A stretch of DNA of 64,000 bases from JAGPDF01 sp052035735 (GTDB lineage: Bacteria > Acidobacteriota > Thermoanaerobaculia > Multivoradales > JAGPDF01): contig JBPOHI010000150.1 in assembly GCA_052035735.1 (NCBI GenBank), positions 1 to 64,000 on the forward strand. Direction: 5' to 3'. A program made the position numbers and the translations under genes. The notes below the pieces were generated by a model that searched no databases, had not been told where the DNA came from, and saw only the letters and a list, made by a program, of their open reading frames with translations. How positions within the stretch are numbered: position 1 is the first letter of the stretch; each line of letters begins with the position of its first letter. Of this stretch, positions 42,696 through 51,719 are shown in pieces.

Positions 42696-43481
42696 ATGAT
42701 CGAAACCGGACTCGCCGGCCGCGTCGTCGTCGTCACCGGCGCCGCGGCGGGCATCGGCCGGGCGATCGCCCGCCGCTTCGCCCGCGAAGGGGCGCGCGTC
42801 GCCGCCTGGGACGTCGCCGCCGGGGACGGGCTGGCCGCAGAGCTCGTCGCCCTCGCCCCGGGCGGGGGCGACGCTCTCTTCCGGCGCGTCGACGTCACCG
42901 ACCGCGCGGCGGTCGAAGCCGCGACGACCGAGGTCGTCGCGCGTTGGGGACGTTACGACGTGCTGGTCAACAACGCCGGCATCGTCCGCGACGCGCAACT
43001 GGTGAAGTGGAAAGACGGCGCCGTCGCTTCGCTGATGGAGGACGACGCTTTCGATGCGGTGGTCGCGGTCAACTTCAAGGGCGTGTTTCTCTGCGCCCGC
43101 GCCGCGGCGCCGCACATGATCCGGGCGGGTCGCGGAGCGATCCTCAACGCTTCGTCCGTAGTCGGCCTCTACGGCAACTTCGGCCAGACCAACTACGCTG
43201 CGACCAAGAGCGCGGTCATCACGATGACCCGCACCTGGTCGCGCGAGCTCGGCCGCTACGGCATCCGGGTGAACGCCGTGGCGCCGGGCTTCGTCGCCAC
43301 CGAGATTCTCGCCGCCATGCCGCCGAAGGTGCTCGACGGCATGGTGGGTCACACTCCGCTCGGCCGCATGGGGCAGCCCGACGAGATCGCCGAGGCCTAT
43401 CTGTGGCTGGCTTCGGATGCCGCATCGTACGTCTCCGGCGCCGTGCTCAGCGTGGACGGCGGCCTGGTCACTGGAACATGA
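42696..43481 (+). CDS. SDR-family oxidoreductase (FabG-like)
   Basis: 261 residues. Classical short-chain dehydrogenase: cofactor motif TGAAAGIGRAIA, DVTDRAAV, NNAGIV, catalytic Ser in LNASSVVG and Tyr/Lys in YAATK, then APGFVATEIL. The Asp in AAWDVA after the second strand favours NAD(H). It converts an alcohol or 3-hydroxyacyl group to the ketone or the reverse. It is 10 bases behind the receptor gene; the neighbours (CoA ligase, thiolase) suggest a 3-hydroxyacyl-CoA substrate. Confidence 0.9.
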   Translation: MIETGLAGRVVVVTGAAAGIGRAIARRFAREGARVAAWDVAAGDGLAAELVALAPGGGDALFRRVDVTDRAAVEAATTEVVARWGRYDVLVNNAGIVRDAQLVKWKDGAVASLMEDDAFDAVVAVNFKGVFLCARAAAPHMIRAGRGAILNASSVVGLYGNFGQTNYAATKSAVITMTRTWSRELGRYGIRVNAVAPGFVATEILAAMPPKVLDGMVGHTPLGRMGQPDEIAEAYLWLASDAASYVSGAVLSVDGGLVTGT

Positions 43482-43500
43482 ACACTGGAGGTCGGGACCG

Positions 43501-44472
43501 ATGCCCCGTCAGGCACGCTGCAACCGCTGGATGAAGGCGATGAGCGCGCTCGCACTCGTTGCCGCTGTCGCGCAGGGCGAGGTCCAGAGCGACGGCCCGT
43601 CGCTCGAGAAGCTCGAGAAGTACCGGCGCGACGCGCTGCTCGCCGCAGGCTTCACGCCGCTCTCGCTCGGCGGCGAGAGCGACCGTCAGGTGTCGCTGGT
43701 CAAAGGGAGCGGCCAGCCGCTGCTCTTCCTGCACGGCGTGGGGAACCAGGGCAGCAGCTGGTTCGAGGTCGCGCCGGCCTTCGCCGGGAGCCATCGCGTC
43801 GTCGTCCCCGACCTGCCGGGCCACGGCGAGAGCGCGCCTGCTGAAGGCGACCTGCCGATGGCGACGATCGTCGGCGGCGCCGAGCGCCTGCTGCTCGAGG
43901 TGACCGCTGACCGCAAAGCGATCGTCGTCGGCAACTCGATGGGCGCCTGGATCGCCACCTTGCTCGCCCTGAAGCATCCCGATCGCGTCGAGCGCATCGT
44001 GCTGGTCAACGGCGGCGCGCTGCCGGGAGACCCGGGCTCGCCCTCGCTGTTGCCGCAGAATCGCGAGCAGGCGGCAGCGCTGATGGCGCTACTGCGCGAC
44101 CCCGCCGCGCCCGCACTCCCCGACTGGCTGCTCGACGACCTGGTGCGCCGCGCGCCGACTGGCCCGACGGCGCGACTGACCCGTGATCTCCCGGGCCTGA
44201 TCGCCAACCTCCTGATCGGCCGGCTGGGCGAGGTTCAGACACCTGCCGATCTGCTGTGGGGCGCCTCCGACCGGCTGATGAAGGTCTCCTACGCCGAGCG
44301 CATGCTGGCCGAGCTGCCCGCCGCGCGGCTGACGCTGCTCGACCACTGCGGCCACATCCCGCAGCTCGAGTGCGCGCCAGCCTTCGTCGCGGCGCTCGAG
44401 AAGCTGCTCGCCGGCCCGCCTGCGGCGCCGCGCCCGGCGCCGCAGGCGAGCCCCACGAGCCCGGCAGGATGA
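43501..44472 (+). CDS. exported alpha/beta hydrolase
   Basis: 323 residues. A basic start and hydrophobic stretch (RWMKAMSALALVAAVAQG) suggest export to the periplasm. The hydrolase fold has the oxyanion HG in LLFLHGVGNQGSSW, nucleophile Ser in VVGNSMGAW, Asp in LLWGASDRLM and His in DHCGHIPQLE. The C-terminus is a Pro/Ala tail. As the only exported enzyme of this operon, it may hydrolyse the imported ester after passage through the receptor. ATGA overlap with the CoA ligase follows. Confidence 0.82.
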   Translation: MPRQARCNRWMKAMSALALVAAVAQGEVQSDGPSLEKLEKYRRDALLAAGFTPLSLGGESDRQVSLVKGSGQPLLFLHGVGNQGSSWFEVAPAFAGSHRVVVPDLPGHGESAPAEGDLPMATIVGGAERLLLEVTADRKAIVVGNSMGAWIATLLALKHPDRVERIVLVNGGALPGDPGSPSLLPQNREQAAALMALLRDPAAPALPDWLLDDLVRRAPTGPTARLTRDLPGLIANLLIGRLGEVQTPADLLWGASDRLMKVSYAERMLAELPAARLTLLDHCGHIPQLECAPAFVAALEKLLAGPPAAPRPAPQASPTSPAG

Positions 44473-46043
44473 TCTCGGCAGACGTTCTGGGCGAGCGCGC
44501 CCGGCTCACCCCCGACGCCACGGCGCTGGTCGTCGTCGAGCCTGAGCTGCGCCTCTCCTATCGCGCGCTCGACCAGCGGGCGGCTCGCGCCGCGCTCGCG
44601 CTGCGCCGGCTGGGCATCGCTCCCGGCGATCGCGTGGCGCTGCTGTCGCACAACCGGGTGGAGTTCCTCGATCTCTTCTTCGCCGCCGGCAAGGGCGCCT
44701 GCGTCCTGGTGCCGCTCGGCACGCGGCTCACCGCGCACGAGATCGCGCCGATTCTCGCCGACAGCGGCGCGCGCCTCCTCGTTCACGACGGCGAGCACGC
44801 GGCACTGGTCGCGACGCTGCGCACCCTGCCGGAGGCTTCGGGCGTCGAGCGCTGGCTGTCGCTCGACGAGGCGGCGACCCCGGGGGCCGGCTTCGCGGCG
44901 CTCTGCGACGGCGAGGATGCCGCCGGTTTCGCGCCCACTCGGCGCTCGCCCGAGGACCTCTACTGTCTGCTCTACACCTCGGGCACCACCGGACGCCCGA
45001 AAGGCGTGATGATCCCGCACCGGCAGGTGGCCTGGAACGGCTACAACACCGTCGCCGGCTGGCAGCTCACGGCGGCCGACGTCTCGCCGATCTTCACCCC
45101 GCTCTACCACGCCGGCGGTCTCTTCGCCTTCCTGGTTCCGATCCTGACGATCGGTGGCGCGATCGTCCTGCACCGCGGTTTCGACCCTGGCGAGATCTGG
45201 CGCACGGTCGAGCGTGAGCGGTGCACGGTGATCCTGGGTGTGCCGACGATCTGGAAGCTGCTCGCCGAGGCGCCCGAGTTCGAGCACGCCGATCTCTCCT
45301 CGGTGTGCTGTCTCTACTCGGGCGGCGCGCCGCTGCCGACCTGGATCGCCGAGGTCTACCAACGCCGCGGCCTGGTGTTCAAACAGGGCTTCGGCATGAC
45401 CGAGGTCGGAGTCAATTGCTTCGCCATGACCGTCGAGGACTCGCTTGCCAAGCTCGGATCGATCGGCAAGCCGATGATGCACACCGAGGTCCGGCTCGTC
45501 GGCGCCGACGGCCGCGACGTACCGACCGGCGAGGTCGGCGAGCTCTGGTTTCGCGGCCCGCATCTTTCGCAGGGCTACTGGAACCGGCCCGAAGCCACCG
45601 CCGAGGCGTACGTCGACGGCGGCTGGTTCCGCTCCGGCGACCTGGCGCGTTGCGATGCCGACGGCTTCTTCACCATCGCCGGCCGCGCCAAGGAGATGAT
45701 CATCAGCGGCGGCGTCAACGTCTATCCGGCGGAGATCGAGGCCGTCCTGCTCCAGCATCCCGGCGTGCGCGACGCCGCCGTCGTCGGCGTCGAGGATCCG
45801 ACCTGGGGAGAGGCCGGCATCGCTTTTGTCGTCCCACTCGCGGCGGGGAGCGCCCCGGCAGAGCCGCTGCTCGAGTTCGTCGGCGAGCGCCTGGCGCGCT
45901 TCAAGCTGCCCAAGGCGGTCGTGCACCTCGCCGAGCTGCCGCGCACCGCCTACGGCAAAGTGGTGAAGGGGGAGCTCAAGGCGCTCTATCTCTCCCGGCT
46001 CGCGGGCCATCCGGCAGACATTCGCGAGAAGATGAACGAATGA
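44469..46043 (+). CDS. AMP-dependent acyl-CoA synthetase
   Basis: 524 residues from ATG at 44469. Adenylating-enzyme motifs: P-loop LLYTSGTTGRPKGVM, FKQGFGMTE, ELWFRGPHLSQGYW, WFRSGDLARCD, GRAKEMIISGGVNVYPAE and catalytic Lys in RTAYGKVVKGEL. It activates a carboxylic acid as acyl-AMP and then acyl-CoA. Medium-chain or aromatic acids are typical for this length; the exact acid is not shown. It overlaps both neighbours by ATGA. Confidence 0.92.
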   Translation: MISADVLGERARLTPDATALVVVEPELRLSYRALDQRAARAALALRRLGIAPGDRVALLSHNRVEFLDLFFAAGKGACVLVPLGTRLTAHEIAPILADSGARLLVHDGEHAALVATLRTLPEASGVERWLSLDEAATPGAGFAALCDGEDAAGFAPTRRSPEDLYCLLYTSGTTGRPKGVMIPHRQVAWNGYNTVAGWQLTAADVSPIFTPLYHAGGLFAFLVPILTIGGAIVLHRGFDPGEIWRTVERERCTVILGVPTIWKLLAEAPEFEHADLSSVCCLYSGGAPLPTWIAEVYQRRGLVFKQGFGMTEVGVNCFAMTVEDSLAKLGSIGKPMMHTEVRLVGADGRDVPTGEVGELWFRGPHLSQGYWNRPEATAEAYVDGGWFRSGDLARCDADGFFTIAGRAKEMIISGGVNVYPAEIEAVLLQHPGVRDAAVVGVEDPTWGEAGIAFVVPLAAGSAPAEPLLEFVGERLARFKLPKAVVHLAELPRTAYGKVVKGELKALYLSRLAGHPADIREKMNE

Positions 46044-46855
46044 GCGGCTCCACCGTCCTCGCGCATCGACTCGAAGGGTCCGGCCCGCCGACGGTCTTGC
46101 TCAACGGCGGCATGATGACCTATCCCTCCTGGGAAGCGATCGCTGCCCGTCTGCGCGCCCGCTACAGCCTTCTGCGTTTCGACTTTCGCGGCCAGCTGCT
46201 GTCCCCCGCGACGGTGGCGACGGAGATTCCAGCCGATCTCGCGGGCCACGCGGCGGACCTGACGGCGCTCCTCGACCGCGTCGGCTGGCGGACGGCGCAT
46301 CTCGTGGGCGCTTCTTTCGGCGCCGAGGTCGCGCTCGAGTTCGCGTCCGCGCACCCGGACCGCGTCCGTTCGCTGAGTGTGATCACCGCCATGGACCGGG
46401 AAACGCCGGAGTTTCGGCGCGGCAGCGACGAGATGCGGGCGCTGCTCGCCCGGCGCGGCGAGCGCGGCGACACGGCGGAGTTCTACGACCTGCTGGTCGA
46501 GGGGGTCTACTCGCCCGCCTACCGGCAGGCGGAGGCGGCGACGCTCGAAGCACGCCGGACGCAGACCGGAGCGCTGCCGGAGGCCTGGTTCGCCGGCGTC
46601 GACCGTCTGCTGGCTTCGCTCGAGGGATTCGACCTCACCGCCCGCCTCGACCGGATCCGCTGCCCCGCTCTCGTTCTGCTCGCAGCCGGCGACCGCATCA
46701 TGGACGCCGACCGCGCCCGCGCCCTCGCCGACGCACTCGCCGCCGAGATCGCCGTGCACCCGACCTCGGGGCATGCGCTGGTGGTCGAGGATCCGGAGTG
46801 GGTCGCCGACGCCTGCCTCGCCTTTCTCGACCGCCTGGAGCCCACCCGTCCATGA
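46040..46855 (+). CDS. alpha/beta hydrolase (second in operon)
   Basis: 271 residues, no signal peptide. VLLNGGMMTYPSWEAI is the oxyanion region, the nucleophile is in LVGASFGAEV, the acid is in LLAAGDRIMD and the His in PTSGHALVVEDP. FDFRGQLLSP follows strand 4. It starts and stops in ATGA overlaps, so it is made with the CoA ligase and thiolase. A cytoplasmic esterase, lactonase or thioesterase role is possible. Confidence 0.85.
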   Translation: MSGSTVLAHRLEGSGPPTVLLNGGMMTYPSWEAIAARLRARYSLLRFDFRGQLLSPATVATEIPADLAGHAADLTALLDRVGWRTAHLVGASFGAEVALEFASAHPDRVRSLSVITAMDRETPEFRRGSDEMRALLARRGERGDTAEFYDLLVEGVYSPAYRQAEAATLEARRTQTGALPEAWFAGVDRLLASLEGFDLTARLDRIRCPALVLLAAGDRIMDADRARALADALAAEIAVHPTSGHALVVEDPEWVADACLAFLDRLEPTRP

Positions 46856-48054
46856 AGACGATCTATCTCGCCGCCTACCACCAGTCGCGCTTCGGCAAGC
46901 TCGGCGCGATGACCGTCCCGGAGATGCTCGAGGCGGCCGTCGCCGGCGCCTGCGACGAGATCGGTTGCGAGGCGGCCGCAATCGACGTCGCCTCGGTCGC
47001 CGCTGCCTGCAACTTCACGCTCAACCGGCAGGGGCTGCTCGCCGGCCTGGTGGCCTCTGTGCCGGGACTCGAGGGCAAGCCGATCGAGGCGGTCGAGAAC
47101 GCCTGCGCTTCGGGCGGCCAGGCGGTCCTCTCGGTCGCCCAGAAGCTCCTGCTCGGCATGGGCGAAGTCGGCATCGCCGTCGGCTACGAGAAGATGCGCG
47201 GCGACGACGGCAAGGTGGACGGAGCGCGGGTGGGAGAAGTGCTGGGCTATTTCTCCCACCCCGACGAACGCGACGGCAAGGTCTACGTCTTCCCCCATCT
47301 CTTCGCCGAGATCATGGCGGAGTACATGGCGACCTGGAAGGTCAACGAAGAGGATCTCGCGCGCATCGCCGTGGCCGAGTACGCCAACGCCCGGCACAAC
47401 CCCGACGCACAGATGAGCGGCGTCGCGCTCTCGCTCGAGCAGGCGATGACGATCGCCGGTCCGAACCGCTACATCGTCGACGGACTGCCGCTCAAGACCT
47501 ACGACTCGTCGCAGATCACCGACGGCTACGCCGCCCTGATCCTCGCCACCGAAGAGGGCCTGACGCGCCTCGGCGTACGGCGCGACCACGCCGTGCGTCT
47601 CGCCGGCTGGGCGCAGGCGACCGATCCGCTGCGCAAGTCGGGCCGCGACGTGCTGCGGCCGGCCGGCGCGCTCGCCGCGATGAACCGGGCCCTGGGCATG
47701 GCGGAGACCACGCCGGGCGAGCTCGATGTCGCCGAGATCCACGACTGCTTCTCGGTCATGGGGGCGCTCGGCGTCGAAGTGCTCGGACTCGCCGCCCCCG
47801 GGGAAGGCGCCCGCTTCTGGGTGGAGGGACGCGCCGGCGTCGACGGCGACTGCGCGATCAACACCTCCGGCGGTCTCATCGCCAAAGGGCATCCGATCGG
47901 CGCCACCGGTATCGCCATGCTGGGCTGGAGCTTCCGCCAGCTCCTTCGGCGGGCGCCGGCCCCGCTGCAGCGGCGCGAGGCGCGCGTCGCCGCCACCTTC
48001 AACATCGGCGGACCGGTCTGCGCTTCGGTCTGCACGGTTCTACGGATCGATTGA
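46852..48054 (+). CDS. SCP2/SCP-x type thiolase
   Basis: 400 residues. The nucleophilic Cys is in ENACASGGQA near residue 85; HDCFSVMG takes the place of the NEAF loop, a mark of the SCP2-type branch; the His is in GGLIAKGHPIGATG and the last Cys in GGPVCASVCTVL. With all four sites present, a thiolytic enzyme (3-oxoacyl-CoA cleavage) is more likely than the aldolase relatives that lack the Cys. SCP2-type thiolases often work on branched or steroid side-chain 3-oxoacyl-CoA. Confidence 0.88.
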   Translation: MKTIYLAAYHQSRFGKLGAMTVPEMLEAAVAGACDEIGCEAAAIDVASVAAACNFTLNRQGLLAGLVASVPGLEGKPIEAVENACASGGQAVLSVAQKLLLGMGEVGIAVGYEKMRGDDGKVDGARVGEVLGYFSHPDERDGKVYVFPHLFAEIMAEYMATWKVNEEDLARIAVAEYANARHNPDAQMSGVALSLEQAMTIAGPNRYIVDGLPLKTYDSSQITDGYAALILATEEGLTRLGVRRDHAVRLAGWAQATDPLRKSGRDVLRPAGALAAMNRALGMAETTPGELDVAEIHDCFSVMGALGVEVLGLAAPGEGARFWVEGRAGVDGDCAINTSGGLIAKGHPIGATGIAMLGWSFRQLLRRAPAPLQRREARVAATFNIGGPVCASVCTVLRID

Positions 48055-48062
48055 GGACCCTC

Positions 48063-48929
48063 ATGGCCGAAGTCGTCCCCCTGAAGAGCGGCTTCCTCCC
48101 CGATCCGACGCGACCCGAGCACCAGATCTGGTGGGAGCTCCACGGCACCGGCGAGCGCGAGGTCGTCTGCCTGCTGAACGGTCTCGCGATGCACACCCGC
48201 GCCTGGTATCCGTTTCTCGAGGATCTGCCGGGCTACGACGTCCTGCTCTTCGATTACGTCGGCCAGGGCGCCTCGGCCTCCCCTGACGAGGCCGTGACGA
48301 TGCCGCAGCTCGCCCGCGAGCTCCTGGGCATCCTCGACGCGCTCGGCATCGAGCGCGTCCATGCCATGGGCGTCTCCTACGGCGGTTTCGTGGCGCTCGA
48401 ATTCGCCCGGCTCTTTCAGCAGCGTCTGCACACCCTTACCGTCTCCGGCATCCTGCTGTCGAACGAACGCCTGTTCCAGCTCTATCAGGAGATCTCGCTG
48501 CGCTTCTACGCCGGTGGGCCGGCGCTGTTTCCGCTCTACACGCAGTACATGTACGAGAAGATCTTCGGCGAAAAGTTCGTCGCGACGATCGATCCGGCGC
48601 AGTTCGAAGGCATGCGACAGCGCTTCGAAGAGCGCTATATCGGCCGCATTCACAGCCTGGTTCGGCTCACCGAGGCGCAGAACCCCTTCTTCTCCGGACT
48701 CGAATCCCGGCTCGACGAGTATCGCGCCGTGCGCACGCCGACCCTCGTTCTCGCCGGCGAGCAGGACCGCTGCATTCCCCTCTGGGCGCAGGCCAAGCTC
48801 GCCGATCTCTTCCCCGACAGCCGCTACGAGCTCATCCCCGAGGCCGGCCACGTGGTCTACCTCGAGCGCCGCGACCTCTTCTTCCCACGCCTGCGGCGAT
48901 TCCTCGCCGCGCGCGATCCGCGCGCCTGA
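48063..48929 (+). CDS. alpha/beta hydrolase (third in operon)
   Basis: 288 residues from ATG at 48063. VVCLLNGLAMHTRAWYPF is the oxyanion region, the nucleophile Ser lies in AMGVSYGGFVALEF, the acid in VLAGEQDRCIPLW and His in PEAGHVVYLE. The cap region is rich in Phe and Tyr (LRFYAGGPALFPLYTQYMYE), which suits a hydrophobic substrate. It is distinct from the other two hydrolases of the operon, so three different bonds or chain forms may need cleaving. Confidence 0.87.
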   Translation: MAEVVPLKSGFLPDPTRPEHQIWWELHGTGEREVVCLLNGLAMHTRAWYPFLEDLPGYDVLLFDYVGQGASASPDEAVTMPQLARELLGILDALGIERVHAMGVSYGGFVALEFARLFQQRLHTLTVSGILLSNERLFQLYQEISLRFYAGGPALFPLYTQYMYEKIFGEKFVATIDPAQFEGMRQRFEERYIGRIHSLVRLTEAQNPFFSGLESRLDEYRAVRTPTLVLAGEQDRCIPLWAQAKLADLFPDSRYELIPEAGHVVYLERRDLFFPRLRRFLAARDPRA

Positions 48930-48941
48930 GGCCCGCCTCCC

Positions 48942-50216
48942 ATGACCCAGGTTCCCGCTGACGATCCGTCCGCCCCGGTCTCCCGCGCCGCCTGGGGTCT
49001 GCTCCTCTTTCTCACCGCGCTCAACATCCTCAACTTCGTCGACCGGATGCTGATCGCGAGCCTCGCGCCGCTGCTCATCGCCGACCTCGGCCTCACCCGC
49101 GCCCAAATCGGCTTGCTCGCCGGCTTCGGCTTCGTCTTCTTCTACACTTTGGTCGGCCTCTTTCTCGGCATCGCCGCCGATCGCTACAGGCGCTTCCCCC
49201 TGATCGCCGCCGGCCTCGCACTGTGGAGCGGCATGACGGCGCTCTCCGGCTGGGCGCGGAGCTTCGTCCAGCTCGCCATTCCGCGCGTCTTCGTCGGCAT
49301 CGGCGAAGCGACGCTGACGCCGGCAGCGCTGTCGATGCTCGGCGATGCCTTTCCGGCGCGCCGCCTGGGTCTCGCGATCGGTGTCTACTACGCCGGCATC
49401 CCGCTCGGCATGGCGCTGGCGCTCATCTCGTCGAGCCTGATCGCGCCGCGCTTCGGCTGGCGGGTCTCCTTCTGGGTTCTGGGGGGACTCGGCCTGATCG
49501 CGACGACTCTTCTCCTCGTGCTGCGCGAGCCCGAGCGCCGCCGGACCGCGGCGGCGACCGCCGCCGAGCGCCGTCGCCCGGCGGTCGGCGAGCTGCTGCG
49601 CGGACTCGGCAGCTCGCTGCGCCAGCGCCCGTCGCTGCTGCTCGCGCTCGCCGGCGGCTCCTTCCTCTGCTACGGCTCGGGAGCGGCGCTGCACGTCGTC
49701 ACCTGGCTGGTGCAGGAACGCGGCTACCCCTACGCCGAGGCCGCCTTCCGCGCCGGGCTCGTCGCCGTGGCGGCGGGCTTCCTGGGCAACCTCGCGGGCG
49801 GCGCCTTCGGCGACGCGTGCGCGCGGCGTTGGCGCGCCGGCCGGCTGTGGAGCCTGGTGGCGATGACCGCCTTCTTCGTGCCGCTCGGCTGGCTCTTCTT
49901 CTCGCAACCCAAGGGCACGGCGCTGTTCTATGTCTGCTGGTTCTTCACCGCCGCCGGTACGACCGCCTGGTTCGGCCCGCTGTTTTCGGCCTTTCAGGAG
50001 CTCTCGCCGGTCGAAGGCCGGTCGACCTTCGTCGCCTTCGCCTTGCTGGTGCTCAACCTGCTGGGAGTGGGGCCCGGCCCGCTGGTGACCGGCATGATCG
50101 GCGATCGCCTCGGCCTCACCACCGGGCTGCTCGCGAGCCTCGTCGTCACCGCGCTCGCGATCGTGCCGTTCGCCCTGGCCGCCCGCCGCGAAGGGCGCCG
50201 CCCGCCAGTCGCCTGA
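48942..50216 (+). CDS. major facilitator superfamily transporter, spinster-like
   Basis: 424 residues with about 12 membrane segments. NILNFVDRMLIASLAPLLIA is the usual first helix of the spinster-like branch; FLGIAADRYRRFPLI is the loop 2-3 motif; RVFVGIGEATLTPAALSMLGD is helix 4-5. This group moves organic acids, lipids or steroids. It closes the TetR operon, 12 bases after the hydrolase, and would carry the substrate or a product across the inner membrane. Confidence 0.9.
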   Translation: MTQVPADDPSAPVSRAAWGLLLFLTALNILNFVDRMLIASLAPLLIADLGLTRAQIGLLAGFGFVFFYTLVGLFLGIAADRYRRFPLIAAGLALWSGMTALSGWARSFVQLAIPRVFVGIGEATLTPAALSMLGDAFPARRLGLAIGVYYAGIPLGMALALISSSLIAPRFGWRVSFWVLGGLGLIATTLLLVLREPERRRTAAATAAERRRPAVGELLRGLGSSLRQRPSLLLALAGGSFLCYGSGAALHVVTWLVQERGYPYAEAAFRAGLVAVAAGFLGNLAGGAFGDACARRWRAGRLWSLVAMTAFFVPLGWLFFSQPKGTALFYVCWFFTAAGTTAWFGPLFSAFQELSPVEGRSTFVAFALLVLNLLGVGPGPLVTGMIGDRLGLTTGLLASLVVTALAIVPFALAARREGRRPPVA

Positions 50217-50225
50217 CGGGCAAGC

Positions 50226-51524
50226 TCAGAAGGAGTAACGCAGCTCGGCGCGAAAGGAACTGCCGCCGAGGTCCGCTGCGCCCTCCGTTCGCGCCTGCGG
50301 GCGGTCGGCCTCGAGGTAGAGCATCTCCAGTCCGATCCGCCAACGCTCGCCGAAGGTGCCCAACACGGCGAGAGTCCAGGCCGAACCGTCCTCGCGATTG
50401 TCGTCGCCCGGCGTCGAGTCCCGATCGTCGATCGCGAAGTCGTCGTAGCGCAGCGAAGTGCGCACCGGCCCGCGTCGCCAGGAGAGCATGCCGTAGAGGA
50501 CGTCGAAACCGATGTCGACCTGCGACCGCGAACGCCGTCCCGGCGGCGCGAAGCCCATCTCGCTCGTGCCGGTTCCCCATTCGCCCAGGAAGAGCAGACC
50601 GCCCGGTAGCTCGACCTCGGCGGAAAGCCAGCGGAAGTCGGTCTGCCAGGCGTACTGCCCGGCGTGCAGGGCGCGATCGCCGTTGTTGAGGAAAGCGGTC
50701 GCCTGCACCACGGCTCGACGCCCCGGCGCATCCCAGCGCGCCCGGCCGGCGTATCCCAGCCGATGGTCGAGATCGCCGGAAAACGGACGGCTGCCGCGCG
50801 GGTCCTGAGCCTCGAACGTGCTGCCGAGCGCGGCGAGCGGCGGCAGCGGAACGAACTCCGCCGTCGGCGTCGGACGATCGTGCAGGGCGAAGCCCCGCCA
50901 CGCGAGGAGAGTGCCGGACGTGTCGTTGCCGCCGAAGAGCGACGCGCCGACCGACCAACGCTGATCGCGGCGGTCGCTCCGGCTCCAGGCGAGATCGAGA
51001 CCGATCGGACGGATCTCCTCGGCGACCCAGGAGTTGAGCGCCGAGAGCGTCAGGGTGTAGGGCGAGGTCCACAGCTCTTCGACGTTCTCGCGCGATGCCG
51101 GCAAGAAGAACTGGCCGAGCTTGAGGGCGATCTCCTGGCCGGCGCCGAAGCCGAAACGTCGGTCGACGAAGCCTTCGAGGAGGCCCGATGCAGACGATGT
51201 TGTCGAGTCGTCGGCGGCGCCACGGCGCGCAACGCCGTGCACGAAAAGGCGCCAGCCCGGCGACGGCTGCCAGTCGACCGCCAGGCGCAGTTCGCCGAGG
51301 AGCGCGTCGGCGCGGGGGCTCTCTGGCAGTTCGCCGTCGATCTGCTTGCCGTAGCCCCCGGAGAGAAAGGACGGGGCGCTGTCGATAGCGCCGCCCGACA
51401 GACGCACCCAGCCGGTGACTGTCGGCGCCTCGACTGCGAAAGCCGGACGCCCGCGAGCTACCGCGAGCAGGAAGAGCAGCGCAAGGCTGGCGGCCATGCG
51501 CCTGCGGATCGACAGTTTCTCCAA
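50226..51524 (-). CDS. outer-membrane beta-barrel porin-like protein
   Basis: 432 residues from TTG at 51524, which has GGGAGGG seven bases upstream and gives a basic n-region (KLSIRRR) before a signal peptide cut near AFAVEA; an ATG at 51497 would lose that n-region. The mature protein is made of amphipathic strands (LRLAVDWQPSPGWRLFVHG, IALKLGQFFLPASRENV, LLFLGEWGTG) and ends with ELRYSF, the terminal Phe of barrels. It looks like a phosphate-selective or alginate-type porin in general plan. It is divergent from the second potABCD operon. Confidence 0.78.
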   Translation of the reverse strand: MEKLSIRRRMAASLALLFLLAVARGRPAFAVEAPTVTGWVRLSGGAIDSAPSFLSGGYGKQIDGELPESPRADALLGELRLAVDWQPSPGWRLFVHGVARRGAADDSTTSSASGLLEGFVDRRFGFGAGQEIALKLGQFFLPASRENVEELWTSPYTLTLSALNSWVAEEIRPIGLDLAWSRSDRRDQRWSVGASLFGGNDTSGTLLAWRGFALHDRPTPTAEFVPLPPLAALGSTFEAQDPRGSRPFSGDLDHRLGYAGRARWDAPGRRAVVQATAFLNNGDRALHAGQYAWQTDFRWLSAEVELPGGLLFLGEWGTGTSEMGFAPPGRRSRSQVDIGFDVLYGMLSWRRGPVRTSLRYDDFAIDDRDSTPGDDNREDGSAWTLAVLGTFGERWRIGLEMLYLEADRPQARTEGAADLGGSSFRAELRYSF

Positions 51525-51719
51525 GATGACGCCCTCCCGGCGCAGACGATCACTACCTCCTCCGATGCTCCCGGACCGCCGGAGGTTTCGGCCGCGCGCT
51601 GCCCTCCGCGAGGGCTTCGTTCTCACGCGGCCGGTGGTACGATCGCCGGGCACTCATCAGCCAGAAACTGGATCCGCGCGGGCGGCCTCTGTCCGCGACA
51701 GTTGGCAAGGGGATCGGGC

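Noticed and set aside
40118..42898. A 926-codon open frame antisense to the TonB receptor gene
   Set aside because: Its composition is Asp/Arg/Val/Glu-rich without hydrophobic pattern, and it mirrors a well-supported receptor gene; high GC leaves few stops on the antisense strand.
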